Position numbers and translations under genes: made by a program. The notes under the pieces were generated by a model. It did not search any database, was not told the origin of the DNA, and worked only from the letters and a program-made list of their open reading frames with translations. A stretch of 32,265 nt of DNA from Lysobacteraceae bacterium (lineage in GTDB: Bacteria > Pseudomonadota > Gammaproteobacteria > Xanthomonadales > Xanthomonadaceae): the NCBI GenBank assembly GCA_024508915.1, contig JANINR010000083.1, positions 1-32,265 on the forward strand, written 5' to 3'. Position 1 is the first letter of the stretch. Every line of letters begins with the position of its first letter. Shown here piece after piece: positions 7,134 to 15,889 of this stretch.

Positions 7134-10043
7134 ATGCGCGAGCCGACGCTCAACACCTCCCCCTCCCCGGGCGACGAGGTGCGGACCACGACCTGCTACA
7201 TGTGCGCCTGCCGCTGCGGTATCAAGGTGTGGCTGAAGGACGGTCGCGTCCGCTACATCCAGGGCAACCCGGCGCACCCGGTCAACCAGGGCGTGCTCTG
7301 CGCCAAGGGCTCGGCCGGGATCATGCAGCACTATTCGCCGGCGCGGCTGGAAAAGCCGCTGCTGCGCGTCGGCGAGCGCGGCGCCGGCGAGTTCCGCGAG
7401 ATCGAGTGGGAGGAAGCGCTGCAGCTGGCGACCTCGTGGCTGGCGCCGCTGCGCGCGAACGATCCGGACGGGCTCGCGTTCTTCACCGGCCGCGACCAGT
7501 CGCAGGCGCTCACCGGCTGGTGGGCCCAGCAGTTCGGCACGATCAACTACGCGGCGCACGGCGGCTTCTGTTCGGTGAACATGGCGACCGGCGGCATCTA
7601 CACGGTCGGCGGCTCGTTCTGGGAATTCGGCGAGCCCGACTGGGAGCACACGCAGTACCTGATGCTCTGGGGCGTGGCCGAGGACCACGATTCGAATCCG
7701 ATCAAGCTCGGCCTCGGCAAGCTCAAGGCGCGCGGCGCCAAGATCGTAGCGGTGAACCCGGTCCGCAGCGGCTACGGCGCGATCGCCGACGAATGGATCG
7801 GCATCCGGCCGGGCACCGACGGGCTGTTCGCGTTCGCGCTGGTGCACGAGCTCTTGCGCAGCGACCGCATCGACCTCGACTTCCTGGTGCGCCATGCGAA
7901 CGCGCACTGGCTGGTGCTGCGCGATCCGGGCGGCGCCGACGACGGGCTGTTCGCGCGCGACGCGGAAGGTCGGCCGCTGTGCATCGACCGCGACACCGAC
8001 CGCCCGGTCGACGCGGGCGCGACGGGCATCTCGCCGGCGGTGGTCGGCGAGTACCTGCTGCCGGATGGACGGCGTGCGATCCCGGTGTTCCAGCTGGTCG
8101 CAGAGCGCTACCTCGATCCGCGGTATTCGCCGGACGCCGTGGCCGAGCGCTGCGGGATCCCGGCGGAGACCATCCGCCGCATCGCGCGCGAGCTGGCCGC
8201 CGCCGCCTTCGACAGCGGCCTGACCCTGCCGGTGCCGTGGACCGATGCCTGGGGTCGCGAGCACGCCGAAATGGTCGGCCGCCCCGTGGCGATGCACGCG
8301 ATGCGCGGCATCAGCGCGCACAGCAACGGCTTCCACACCTGCCGGGCGCTGCACCTGCTGCAACTGCTGCTCGGCGCGGTGGACGCGCCCGGCTCGTTCC
8401 GCTACCAGCCGCCCTACCCCAAGCCCATTCCGCTGCCGAACCGTCCGGGGCGCGCGCGGCGCGAGGACGGCACGCTCGATGCCGGGCCGCTCGGCTTCGT
8501 GCACGGCCCCGAGGACCTGCTCGTCGACGCCGACGGCAATCCGCGCCGCATCGACCATGCATTTTCCTGGGCCTACCCGCTCGCGGCGCACGGCATGATG
8601 CACACGCTGCTGCGCAACGCCTGGGCCGGCAATCCGCGGCGGATCGACACGCTGCTGATGTTCATGGCCAACATGGGCTGGAACTCGGCGATGAACACCG
8701 CCGAGACGATCCGTTTCCTCACCGACAAGGACGACAGCGGCGAATACCGCATCCCGCGCATCATCTATTCCGATGCGTACGCGTCGGAGACGGTCGCCTA
8801 CGCGGACCTCGTGCTGCCGGACACCACCTACCTCGAGCGCTTCGACGCGATCAGCCTGCTCGACCGGCCGATCTCCGACGCGGACGGCGTGGCCGACGCG
8901 ATCCGGCATCCGGTGCTGGATGCGGCGGCGCAGCCGGTGCCCGGCGGCGGCGTGCGCGACGTGCGCGGTTTCCAGTCGGTGCTGCTGGACCTCGGCGCGC
9001 GGCTCGGACTGCCCGGCATGGTCGAGGCCGACGGCTCGCCGAAGTACCGCGACTACGGCGACTACATCGTCCGCCACGAACGCGCGCCCGGCGTGGGGCT
9101 GCTCGCGGGCTGGCGCGGCACGGAAGGCGAAGCGCACGGCAAGGGCGCGCCGAACCCGGCGCAGCTCGAGCGCTACATCGCCAACGGCAACTTCTGGCGC
9201 GAGGAGATCCCCGCGCACGCACGCTATTTCAAGATGGCCAATCGCGGCTACCTCGAATGGGCGCAACGCTTCGGCTTCGTCGCCTCGACCGCGCCGATCG
9301 TGCTGCAGCTTTACGCCGAGCCGCTGCAGAAGTTCCGCCTCGCCGCGCAGGGCCACGGTCCGGTGCAGCCGCCGGAGCGCGACCGCGCGCGCGTCGCGAC
9401 GTACTTCGACCCGCTGCCGACCTGGTACGAGCCGTTCGAGCACGACCAGACGTCGCGCGAGGCGTTCCCGCTCAACGCGGTGACGCAACGCCCGATGTTC
9501 ATGTACCACGCATGGGGTTCGCAGAACGCGTGGCTGCGGCAGATCGCGACGCGCAACTTCCTGTACCTGCACCCGGACACCGGCGCGAGGCACGGCATCG
9601 CCGACGAGGACTGGATCGAGGTGTCGTCGCACAACGGCACGATCCGCGTTCAGGCGAAGTTCGCCGCGAACGTGCAGCCCGACACGGTGTGGAGCTGGAA
9701 CGCGATCGGCAAGCGCAGCAAGGCGTGGCGGCTGTCCGCCGATGCGCCCGAATCGCGGCAGGGCTTCCTGCTCAACCCGCTGATCTCCGACCTGACGCCG
9801 CGCGGCGACTACGCGAACGCCGACCCGGTGACCGGGCAGGCGGCGTGGTTCGACCTGCGCGTGGCGATCCGGCCGGCGGCCGGCGTGGACGCCGGCAGCG
9901 CAGGCACCAGCGCGCCGCAGTGGCCGCCGCTCGACTACGCCGCGGCCGACGCGCGCCCGCTGCGCTACGGCGCGCGCTTCCGCAACGAAGAATTCCGCAG
10001 CCAGGCCGCGCCCGAGGCGCCGCGCCGCAAGGAACGCCCGTGA
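7134..10043 (+). CDS. soeA: SoeA-like sulfite dehydrogenase (quinone), molybdopterin subunit
   Basis: 969 residues. A member of the complex iron-sulfur molybdoenzyme family. An N-terminal [4Fe-4S] site is formed by Cys21, Cys24, Cys28 and Cys56 (CYMCACRC then VLCAKG), and the likely molybdenum ligand is Cys146 in HGGFCSVNM. A molydopterin-dinucleotide-binding domain lies at the C-terminus. There is no twin-arginine signal, so the subunit faces the cytoplasm. That feature, the length and the partner subunits match SoeA, which oxidises sulfite to sulfate and passes electrons to quinone. DmsA, PsrA/PhsA and NarG relatives were considered; the absence of a Tat leader and the N-terminal wording favour SoeA. 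The in vivo substrate is not proven by sequence. It overlaps soeB by four bases (GTGA). Confidence 0.78.
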   Translation: MREPTLNTSPSPGDEVRTTTCYMCACRCGIKVWLKDGRVRYIQGNPAHPVNQGVLCAKGSAGIMQHYSPARLEKPLLRVGERGAGEFREIEWEEALQLATSWLAPLRANDPDGLAFFTGRDQSQALTGWWAQQFGTINYAAHGGFCSVNMATGGIYTVGGSFWEFGEPDWEHTQYLMLWGVAEDHDSNPIKLGLGKLKARGAKIVAVNPVRSGYGAIADEWIGIRPGTDGLFAFALVHELLRSDRIDLDFLVRHANAHWLVLRDPGGADDGLFARDAEGRPLCIDRDTDRPVDAGATGISPAVVGEYLLPDGRRAIPVFQLVAERYLDPRYSPDAVAERCGIPAETIRRIARELAAAAFDSGLTLPVPWTDAWGREHAEMVGRPVAMHAMRGISAHSNGFHTCRALHLLQLLLGAVDAPGSFRYQPPYPKPIPLPNRPGRARREDGTLDAGPLGFVHGPEDLLVDADGNPRRIDHAFSWAYPLAAHGMMHTLLRNAWAGNPRRIDTLLMFMANMGWNSAMNTAETIRFLTDKDDSGEYRIPRIIYSDAYASETVAYADLVLPDTTYLERFDAISLLDRPISDADGVADAIRHPVLDAAAQPVPGGGVRDVRGFQSVLLDLGARLGLPGMVEADGSPKYRDYGDYIVRHERAPGVGLLAGWRGTEGEAHGKGAPNPAQLERYIANGNFWREEIPAHARYFKMANRGYLEWAQRFGFVASTAPIVLQLYAEPLQKFRLAAQGHGPVQPPERDRARVATYFDPLPTWYEPFEHDQTSREAFPLNAVTQRPMFMYHAWGSQNAWLRQIATRNFLYLHPDTGARHGIADEDWIEVSSHNGTIRVQAKFAANVQPDTVWSWNAIGKRSKAWRLSADAPESRQGFLLNPLISDLTPRGDYANADPVTGQAAWFDLRVAIRPAAGVDAGSAGTSAPQWPPLDYAAADARPLRYGARFRNEEFRSQAAPEAPRRKERP

Positions 10044-10807
10044 CCGCACTGCCGCCGCCATCGAAGAAGAAGCTCGGCCTGGTCATCGACCTCGACACCT
10101 GCGTCGGCTGCCACGCCTGCGCGGTGAGCTGCAAGGAATGGAACGCGGGCGGCATCGCCGGCCCGCTAACCGACTCGGATCCCTACGGCAAGGCGCCGGA
10201 CGGCGTGTGGTTCAACCGCGTCCACAGCTACGAGGTGGCCGCCGAGCCTGCCGGTTGCGGCAGTGGCGGCGGCGAAGCGCAACCGGCCATCACCCTGCAT
10301 TTCCCGCGCTCGTGCCTGCACTGCGAGACGCCGGCCTGCGTGACCGTGTGCCCGACCGGCGCGAGCTACAAGCGCGCGGAAGACGGCATCGTCCTCGTCG
10401 ACGAGGACAAGTGCATCGGCTGCAAGCTCTGCAGCTGGGCCTGCCCCTACGGCGCGCGCGAGTACAGCGCGGTCGAGGGCGTGATGAAGAAATGCACGCT
10501 CTGCGTCGACCGCATCTACAACGAGCACCTCGACGAAGCCGAGCGCCAGCCCGCCTGCGTGCAGGCCTGCCCGAGCCGGGCGCGGCATTTCGGCGACCTG
10601 GGGGATCCGGAATCGGACGTCTCGAAGCTGGTGGCCGCGCGCGGCGGCGTCGACCTCATGCCAGGGCTGGGCTACCGGCCGACCAACCAGTACCTCCCGC
10701 CGCGTCCCAGGCGCGCGGGCGGCGAAGGCGCGGAGGCGACGACGACCGCGACATCCGGCGAAGCCGTCTCCCCGCTGCGCTGGCTCGACAGGATCCTTCG
10801 CCGATAG
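10040..10807 (+). CDS. soeB: SoeB-like four-cluster ferredoxin subunit
   Basis: 255 residues, starting at GTG within the GTGA overlap with soeA; AAGGA upstream is a fair ribosome site. Four cysteine groups are visible: Cys21/24/27/31 (CVGCHACAVSC), a second in CLHCETPACVTVC, a third in CIGCKLCSWAC, and a fourth in CTLCVDR with ACVQAC. This is the DmsB/NrfC/SoeB arrangement that carries electrons from the molybdenum subunit to the membrane anchor. About 15 extra residues around residues 65-80 (Gly/Ser-rich) sit between clusters one and two. There is no export signal, consistent with a cytoplasmic complex. Confidence 0.85.
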   Translation: MTALPPPSKKKLGLVIDLDTCVGCHACAVSCKEWNAGGIAGPLTDSDPYGKAPDGVWFNRVHSYEVAAEPAGCGSGGGEAQPAITLHFPRSCLHCETPACVTVCPTGASYKRAEDGIVLVDEDKCIGCKLCSWACPYGAREYSAVEGVMKKCTLCVDRIYNEHLDEAERQPACVQACPSRARHFGDLGDPESDVSKLVAARGGVDLMPGLGYRPTNQYLPPRPRRAGGEGAEATTTATSGEAVSPLRWLDRILRR

Positions 10808-10814
10808 GCCCGCC

Positions 10815-11774
10815 ATGCATCCCGCGCTTTCCGTCATCTTCTTCACCACGCTGTCGGGCGCCGGCTACGGCCTGCTGTGCTGGGCGGCGCTGGGCGCGCT
10901 GTCCGGCGCCGCCGCGCCCCGCACCCTGCTGTGGGCCACGCTGCTGGCGCTGGTGCTGGCGAGCGTCGGCCTGCTCGCATCGTTCTGGCACCTGGGCAAG
11001 CCGCCGCGCGCGTGGCGCGCGTTCTCGCAATGGCGGACGTCGTGGCTGTCGCGCGAAGGCGTGGCGGCGGTGCTGACCTACGTGCCGGCGCTGCTGTTCG
11101 CGGCGATGCTGCTCCCGGCGATGATCGGCGCGCATGCCTCCGGCGATCCCGTCGTTCCGGGCGCGCGCGGCATCGCGGTGGGGCTCGCCCTGCTGGCCTG
11201 CGCGCTCGCGACGGTGGCGTGCACGGCGATGATCTACGCCTCGCTGAAGCCGATCCCGGCGTGGGGCCATCGCCTGGTGCTGCCGGGCTACCTCGGGTTC
11301 GCGCTGCTGTGCGGAGGCCTGCTGCTGGCCGCGCTGGCCGCGACGCCGGGCGGTGGCGCGCCCTCGCCCGCCACCGCGAAGGCGCTGCTGTTCCTGGCGG
11401 CCGCGCTGGGCGCACTGAAGCTGCACTATTGGCGCGCGATCGACGCGGCCGCGCTGCCGGCCGCGCGCGGCGACGCGGTGGGGCTGCCAGGACGCACGGT
11501 CACGGTGTTCGAGCGCCCGAACACCGAAGCGAACTACATCACGCGCGAAATGGCGTTCGTGGTGGCGCGCCGGCATGCGGAACGCCTGCGGGGGCTGGCG
11601 CTCGTCCTGTTCGCGGTGCTGCCGATCCTGTGCGTGCTCGCGATCGGCCGCGTGCCCGGCGTGGGGCCCGCCGCCTGGCTGTGGCTCGCCGCGATGGCCG
11701 CGCTCGCCGGCGCCTTCGTCGAGCGCTGGCTGTTCTTCGCGCAGGCGCGCCACGTCGTGACGCTGTACTACTGA
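10815..11774 (+). CDS. soeC: SoeC/DmsC-family membrane anchor
   Basis: 319 residues with about eight hydrophobic segments. It belongs to the DmsC family, whose members anchor molybdoenzyme complexes and exchange electrons with the quinone pool. Family-like wording includes SFWHLGKPPRAWRA near the second helix, SREGVAAVL, and NYITREMAF before the last helices. It follows soeB by seven bases with only a weak AGG-type ribosome site. DmsC rather than NrfD ancestry is one of the arguments for a Soe-type or Dms-type complex. It would take electrons from SoeB and reduce quinone if the enzyme works as a sulfite dehydrogenase. Confidence 0.85.
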   Translation: MHPALSVIFFTTLSGAGYGLLCWAALGALSGAAAPRTLLWATLLALVLASVGLLASFWHLGKPPRAWRAFSQWRTSWLSREGVAAVLTYVPALLFAAMLLPAMIGAHASGDPVVPGARGIAVGLALLACALATVACTAMIYASLKPIPAWGHRLVLPGYLGFALLCGGLLLAALAATPGGGAPSPATAKALLFLAAALGALKLHYWRAIDAAALPAARGDAVGLPGRTVTVFERPNTEANYITREMAFVVARRHAERLRGLALVLFAVLPILCVLAIGRVPGVGPAAWLWLAAMAALAGAFVERWLFFAQARHVVTLYY

Positions 11775-11775
11775 C

Positions 11776-12417
11776 ATGGTCGCGGCCTTCTGGCTGGCGG
11801 TGCTGATGCCGCCCGTGTTCGTGCAGCCCTTCCCGCAGGCCCCCGAGGTGCCGGCGGCGATCGCGCTGGCCACCGGCCAGGTATCGCTGCAGCGCCCGTG
11901 CTACACCCTGGCGTGCCTGCAGGCCGGCTGGCACCGGCCGGCGCCGCCGTTGCCGGTGCGCCGCAATCCCTTCGCGATGCTGCGCCCGCTGCGCGCCGCG
12001 CGCGACGGCCTCGGCGTGCGCGCCACCCAGCGCGACTGGGTCGCGAGCGACGGCAGCAACGCGCGCTTCGGCGCGCGCTACGGCATCGAGGCGATCCGCG
12101 ATCCCGACACCGAGGTGCGGATCGAAGTGGGCAGCGGCTACCGGCTGCAACCCTACGCCGACGACGGCATCGCGCACATCGGGCCGGTCGCGCGCGGCAG
12201 CCTGCAGTGGCTGCAGCGCGTGGGCGACAACGCACGGCTCGTGCAGCAGGTGCGGGTGGAGACCGGGCCCGGCGACACCTTCGTGCGCAACTCGATGGCG
12301 CTCGACATCACCCTGATGCCGAATTGGACGCTGCGCTCCAGCGTCGACGTGCGCCACCACAGCGCCACGGACGACACCGCGACGCAGGGCTCGCTGCAGC
12401 TGCGCTACGCGTTCTAG
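11776..12417 (+). CDS. Putative outer-membrane beta-barrel protein, DUF481-like
   Basis: 213 residues starting one base after the soeC stop, so it is translationally linked to the soe operon. The N-terminus is hydrophobic (about residues 3-17) and could be a signal peptide. From about residue 80 the chain alternates polar and hydrophobic residues in amphipathic strands, such as [15 protein letters not shown] and [14 protein letters not shown], and ends in LQLRYAF with a terminal Phe, the usual outer-membrane barrel signal. It resembles the DUF481/YdiY group, but it is short for a full barrel and the match is by eye. Its stop codon overlaps the hemC stop on the other strand. A role in sulfur metabolism is not established. 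Confidence 0.6.
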   Translation: MVAAFWLAVLMPPVFVQPFPQAPEVPAAIALATGQVSLQRPCYTLACLQAGWHRPAPPLPVRRNPFAMLRPLRAARDGLGVRATQRDWVASDGSNARFGARYGIEAIRDPDTEVRIEVGSGYRLQPYADDGIAHIGPVARGSLQWLQRVGDNARLVQQVRVETGPGDTFVRNSMALDITLMPNWTLRSSVDVRHHSATDDTATQGSLQLRYAF

Positions 12418-13325
12418 AGGAACTCGCCGGCGCCGGCGTCGAGGAGCTGGCGCGCGACCTGCAGGCCGATCGCGTCGGGCGCGCCGGCCGGGCCCTCGGC
12501 CCGCGCGCGCACCAGCCGGCCGTCGGAGGCCGAACCCACGAGCCCCTGGAGCACGAGGCGCGCGCCGCCGTCTTCCAGCCGGGCGAGGGCGGCGACGGGG
12601 ACGTGGCAGCTGCCGTGCAGCGCGCGGTTCATCGCGCGCTCGGCGGAGACGCGCGCGTGCGTGGCCGCGTCGTCGAGGGCCGCGCACAATGCCTGCACCG
12701 TCGCGTCGCCGTCGCGGCACTCGATGGCGATGGCGCCCTGCGCGGGCGCGGGCAGCCAGTCCGGCGCGTCGAGGCGCGCGCGGATTCGTTCGCCGAAGCC
12801 GAGGCGCTCGAGGCCGGCGCAGGCCAGCACGATCGCGTCGTACTCCCCTGCATCGAGGCGCGCCAGGCGGGTGTTGACGTTGCCGCGCAGGTCGAGCAGT
12901 TGCAGGTCCGGCCGGCGGGCGCGCAGTTGCGCTTGCCGCCGGAGCGAGGACGTGCCGACGCGCGCACCCTGCGGCAACGCATCGATCCCGTCGAAGGCAT
13001 TGCTCACGAACGCGTCGGCGTGGTCCGCGCGCGCGAGGATCGCGGCCAGCGCGAACCCCGGCTCGAGTTCCATCGGCACGTCCTTGAGCGAGTGCACCGC
13101 GCAGTCGGCCTCGCCGCGCTGCATGGCCAGTTCCAGCTCCTTCAGGAACAGGCCCTTGCCGCCGATCGCGGCCAGCGAGCGGTCGAGCACCTGGTCGCCG
13201 CGCGTGCTCATGGGCACCAGCTCGACCTGCAGGCCGGGATGCGCATCGCGCAGGCGCTCGGCGACGTGCCCGGTCTGCCAGAGGGCGAGCGGGCTCTTGC
13301 GGGTGGCGATGCGCAGCACGGTCAT
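12414..13325 (-). CDS. hemC: Hydroxymethylbilane synthase (porphobilinogen deaminase)
   Basis: 303 residues, full length. The enzyme joins four porphobilinogens into the linear tetrapyrrole hydroxymethylbilane for heme synthesis. Family landmarks are [10 protein letters not shown] at the N-terminus, [22 protein letters not shown] and [12 protein letters not shown]; Cys240 in HGSCHVPV is the attachment site of the dipyrromethane cofactor. The start ([10 protein letters not shown]) is fixed by family length and by TATAAT six bases upstream; the open frame extends further without similarity. It follows algR by seven bases, the algZ-algR-hemC order known from pseudomonads, but the -10 box suggests its own promoter as well. 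Confidence 0.96.
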   Translation of the reverse strand: MTVLRIATRKSPLALWQTGHVAERLRDAHPGLQVELVPMSTRGDQVLDRSLAAIGGKGLFLKELELAMQRGEADCAVHSLKDVPMELEPGFALAAILARADHADAFVSNAFDGIDALPQGARVGTSSLRRQAQLRARRPDLQLLDLRGNVNTRLARLDAGEYDAIVLACAGLERLGFGERIRARLDAPDWLPAPAQGAIAIECRDGDATVQALCAALDDAATHARVSAERAMNRALHGSCHVPVAALARLEDGGARLVLQGLVGSASDGRLVRARAEGPAGAPDAIGLQVARQLLDAGAGEFL

Positions 13326-13331
13326 GCCGTG

Positions 13332-13337
13332 ATTATA
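13332..13337 (-). promoter_or_regulatory. -10 box of hemC inside the end of algR
   Basis: A perfect TATAAT on the minus strand, six bases from the hemC ATG. It contains the algR stop codon TAA, so terminating ribosomes and promoter opening share the same bases. No good -35 was found. Confidence 0.6.
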
Positions 13338-14058
13338 GGAGGCGGACCTGGTTGCGGAGCGCCGGCAGGCAGCGCCGGCTGACCTCGAGCGGATGCACGC
13401 CATGGCGCAGCACCGCGCGCACGTGGCCGTCGCCGTCGCGACGCAGCTCCATCAGCTCGTGCCGGGCGACCAGGCAGTTGCGATGGATGCGCACGAAGCG
13501 GTCGGCGAATTCCTCCTCCAGCGCCTTCAGCGATTCCTCGACCAGGTCCTGGCCGCGCGCATGGTGGACCACCACGTACTTCTCCTCGGCCTGGAGGTAG
13601 TGCACCTCCTCGATCGGGATCAGGCGCAGGCTGCCGCCCAACCGGGCGCAGAGGTGCGAGCGGGCGCGACCGCGCGCCGCCGACGCGTGGGCGCGGCCCG
13701 CCGCGAAGGTGCGTGCCCGCTCCAGCGCCGCGGCCAGCCGCTCGGCGCGCACCGGCTTGACCAGGTAATCGATCGCCTGCGCCTCGAACGCGGTGAGCGC
13801 GTGCGCGTCGTAGGCCGTGCAGAACACCACCGCGGGGCGCGGCTCGAACGCGGCGAGGTGGCGCACCACTTCGAGGCCGTCCATGCCGGGCATCGCGATG
13901 TCGAGCAGCAACAGGTCGGGTTCGTGCTCGGCGCAGGCCCGCAGCACCTCGCGGCCGTCGCCGGCTTCGGCGACGATCTCCGCGTCGGCGGCCTCCGCGA
14001 GCAGGTGTCGCAGGCGCTCGCGGGCCAGGGGTTCGTCGTCGGCGATGATGATCTTCAT
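13333..14058 (-). CDS. algR: LytTR-family response regulator (AlgR-like)
   Basis: 241 residues. Receiver domain at 1-120 with acidic pocket Asp7/Asp8, phosphoacceptor Asp53 in [12 protein letters not shown] and Lys101 in YLVKPV. The C-terminal LytTR DNA-binding domain (about 140-240) includes [17 protein letters not shown] and [13 protein letters not shown]. The order with a LytS-type kinase upstream and hemC downstream matches AlgZ-AlgR-HemC; in Pseudomonas AlgR controls twitching motility, alginate and other surface traits. Here only surface or motility regulation in general can be proposed. Its ATG overlaps the algZ stop (ATGA), so kinase and regulator are co-translated. Confidence 0.88.
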   Translation of the reverse strand: MKIIIADDEPLARERLRHLLAEAADAEIVAEAGDGREVLRACAEHEPDLLLLDIAMPGMDGLEVVRHLAAFEPRPAVVFCTAYDAHALTAFEAQAIDYLVKPVRAERLAAALERARTFAAGRAHASAARGRARSHLCARLGGSLRLIPIEEVHYLQAEEKYVVVHHARGQDLVEESLKALEEEFADRFVRIHRNCLVARHELMELRRDGDGHVRAVLRHGVHPLEVSRRCLPALRNQVRLL

Positions 14059-15143
14059 GGCGACCGGCTCGCGTCCAGCGGAACGCGGAGTTCGCAGCGA
14101 TAGTAGCCCGGGCCGCGGGTCGTGGTGAGCCCGGCGCGCGGGCCGAAGGCATAGGCGAGCCGATGGCCGATGCTGCCCTGCGCGTGGCGCGCGCCGCCCG
14201 CCCCGTCCGCCTGCTCCGTGGCGGCGGCATCCGCCGGCGCCGGATTCGCCACCGCGAGCCGCAGCATGCCCGCCTCTGCCCGCAGCGCGATCTCCACCGT
14301 GCCACCCTCCGGCAAGCGGGAGACGCCGTGCAGCACCGCGTTCTCCACCAGCGGCTGCAGCACCAGGCGCGGCAGCGGCTGCGTCCACGGCAACGGCTCG
14401 TCGCGCCGCCATTCGACGCGCAGCCGATCGCCCAACCGCAGGGCTTCGATCGCGAGGTAGCGCTCGGCCAGCGCGACCTCGTCGCGCAGCGTCGAGGCGG
14501 CCACCCCCTCGCCCGCGTCCAGCGCCGCCCGGAACAGGTCGGACAGGTCGAGCAGCGCGTGCTCGGCGACGACGGGGTCGCGCCGCACCAGGCCGATGAT
14601 CGCGTTGAGGCTGTTGAACAGGAAGTGCGGGCGGATCCGCGCCTGCAGCGCATCGGCCTGCGCGCGCGCCGAGGCGCGCACCTGAGCCTGCCAGCCGTCG
14701 ATGACGTAGAGGTAGCGCAGCGCCACGCCGGCGATCAGCGCCGCCAGCGCGGCGCTGCCGAGCGCGAAGCGCGGCAGCGTGACGCTGCTCGCCAGCAGCC
14801 CGTAGCCCAGGTTGCGGTCCAGCTGGAACACGATCGCCGCGCCCGCGAGCGCCACCGCGAAGGCAGCCGCGAGCGCCACCGCCGAGCCGATCGGCACCGG
14901 CAGCCGCGAGACGGGGCGCCGCGCCGTGCACAGCACCACCGCGACCGCGAGCGCGAGCCAGAGCGCGAAGCCGCTGGCGATCGCGAAACGCACCGGCGTC
15001 CACGGCACGCCGCCGTCGGGCGACAGCGCCAGCACCAGCACGACGAGTTCGGCGACGCCGAACAGCGTCGCCAGCCGCGGCAGGCGGCAGAGGTCGGGCA
15101 GCCAGGGCGCGGCGTCGCTGCGGCGGTGCTGGCCCGTCGACAT
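14055..15143 (-). CDS. algZ: LytS/AlgZ-type sensor histidine kinase
   Basis: 362 residues. Four or so hydrophobic segments occupy about residues 25-145, followed by a linker and the His_kinase domain with phosphoacceptor His173 in RPHFLFNSLNAI. The ATP-binding part includes LQPLVENAVLHGV and ends with GIGHRL-like sequence (SIGHRLAYAFG) and GPGYYRCELRVPL. This short membrane kinase type without a periplasmic sensor domain is AlgZ/FimS-like and would phosphorylate the adjoining LytTR regulator. It starts 17 bases after the carboxylesterase gene. Confidence 0.87.
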   Translation of the reverse strand: MSTGQHRRSDAAPWLPDLCRLPRLATLFGVAELVVLVLALSPDGGVPWTPVRFAIASGFALWLALAVAVVLCTARRPVSRLPVPIGSAVALAAAFAVALAGAAIVFQLDRNLGYGLLASSVTLPRFALGSAALAALIAGVALRYLYVIDGWQAQVRASARAQADALQARIRPHFLFNSLNAIIGLVRRDPVVAEHALLDLSDLFRAALDAGEGVAASTLRDEVALAERYLAIEALRLGDRLRVEWRRDEPLPWTQPLPRLVLQPLVENAVLHGVSRLPEGGTVEIALRAEAGMLRLAVANPAPADAAATEQADGAGGARHAQGSIGHRLAYAFGPRAGLTTTRGPGYYRCELRVPLDASRSP

Positions 15144-15160
15144 CGCGCGCGCCCCGGTCG

Positions 15161-15874
15161 TCAGCCCGCGTCGGCCGCAGGCGCCGCGAAGCGCCGCCCG
15201 AGCCAGTCGCCGAGGTCGCGGATCTCCTCGGCGCAGACCGAATGGCCCATCGGATAGGCGTGCCACTCGACGTCGACTCCGAGCGCGCGCAGCACCTGCG
15301 CGCTGTGCTCGCCGGCGCGCGTCGGCACCACCGGATCCGCGCTGCCGTGGGCCATGAACACCGGCTGCCGCAACGCGCCGTGTTGCGCGAACTGCGCGGC
15401 CTGCGGCGCCATCGGCAGGTAGGTCGACAGCGCGACGATGCCCGCCAGCGGCTGCGCGCGGCGCAAGCCGGCGGACAGCGCGATGGCGCCCCCCTGCGAG
15501 AAGCCGGCGAGGACGACGCGTTCCGGCGGGATGCCGCGGGCCGCTTCGCGCGCGAGCAGCGCTTCGACCTGCATCACCGATTCGAGCACGCCCGCGCTGT
15601 CGGCGCGGTCGCCGCCGCCGAGTTCGTCCGCGCTGAAGTTGCGGATGTCGTACCAGGCGCGCATCCGCACGCCGTTGTTGATCGTGACCGGCCGCACCGG
15701 CGCATGCGGGAACACGAAGCGCAGCGCCGGCCAGCCGCGCCGCACGAGCTCGGGGACGAGCGGCGCGAAGTCGTGGCCGTCGGCCCCGAGGCCGTGCAGC
15801 CACAGCACGGTCCAGCGCGGCGACGCGCCGGTCTCGTGTTCGACGGTTTCGAGCAGGGCGGGCGTGGCGTCCAT
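15161..15874 (-). CDS. Carboxylesterase/phospholipase family hydrolase (EstB-like)
   Basis: 237 residues. An alpha/beta hydrolase of the lysophospholipase-carboxylesterase family, with WLHGLGADGHDF near the N-terminus, nucleophile Ser126 in GFSQGG, Asp180 in HGSADPVVP and His211 in YPMGHSV. Family members cleave short-chain carboxyl esters or deacylate lipids; no signal peptide is present, so it is cytosolic. TACAAT lies six bases before its ATG and there is no Shine-Dalgarno sequence, suggesting a leaderless mRNA that could continue through algZ, algR and hemC. Only 15 bases separate it from the gene upstream. Confidence 0.92.
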   Translation of the reverse strand: MDATPALLETVEHETGASPRWTVLWLHGLGADGHDFAPLVPELVRRGWPALRFVFPHAPVRPVTINNGVRMRAWYDIRNFSADELGGGDRADSAGVLESVMQVEALLAREAARGIPPERVVLAGFSQGGAIALSAGLRRAQPLAGIVALSTYLPMAPQAAQFAQHGALRQPVFMAHGSADPVVPTRAGEHSAQVLRALGVDVEWHAYPMGHSVCAEEIRDLGDWLGRRFAAPAADAG

Positions 15875-15880
15875 GCCCGC

Positions 15881-15886
15881 ATTGTA
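15881..15886 (-). promoter_or_regulatory. -10 box of the estB-like gene
   Basis: TACAAT on the minus strand (five of six), then GCGGGC and the ATG at 15874. It sits between the upstream gene's stop and this start, so it may begin the estB-algZ-algR-hemC transcript. Confidence 0.55.
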
Positions 15887-15889
15887 GGG

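Noticed and set aside
7134-11774. DMSO reductase (DmsABC) as the identity of the molybdoenzyme.
   Set aside because: DmsA has a Tat leader and a Ser ligand; here there is no Tat leader, and Cys146 occupies the probable ligand position. The anchor family alone does not distinguish them, so the SoeABC call stays at moderate confidence.
13333-15143. Alginate regulation from the AlgZ/AlgR homology.
   Set aside because: No alginate biosynthesis or mucoidy genes are in the window, and AlgR-type pairs control other surface traits in many bacteria.
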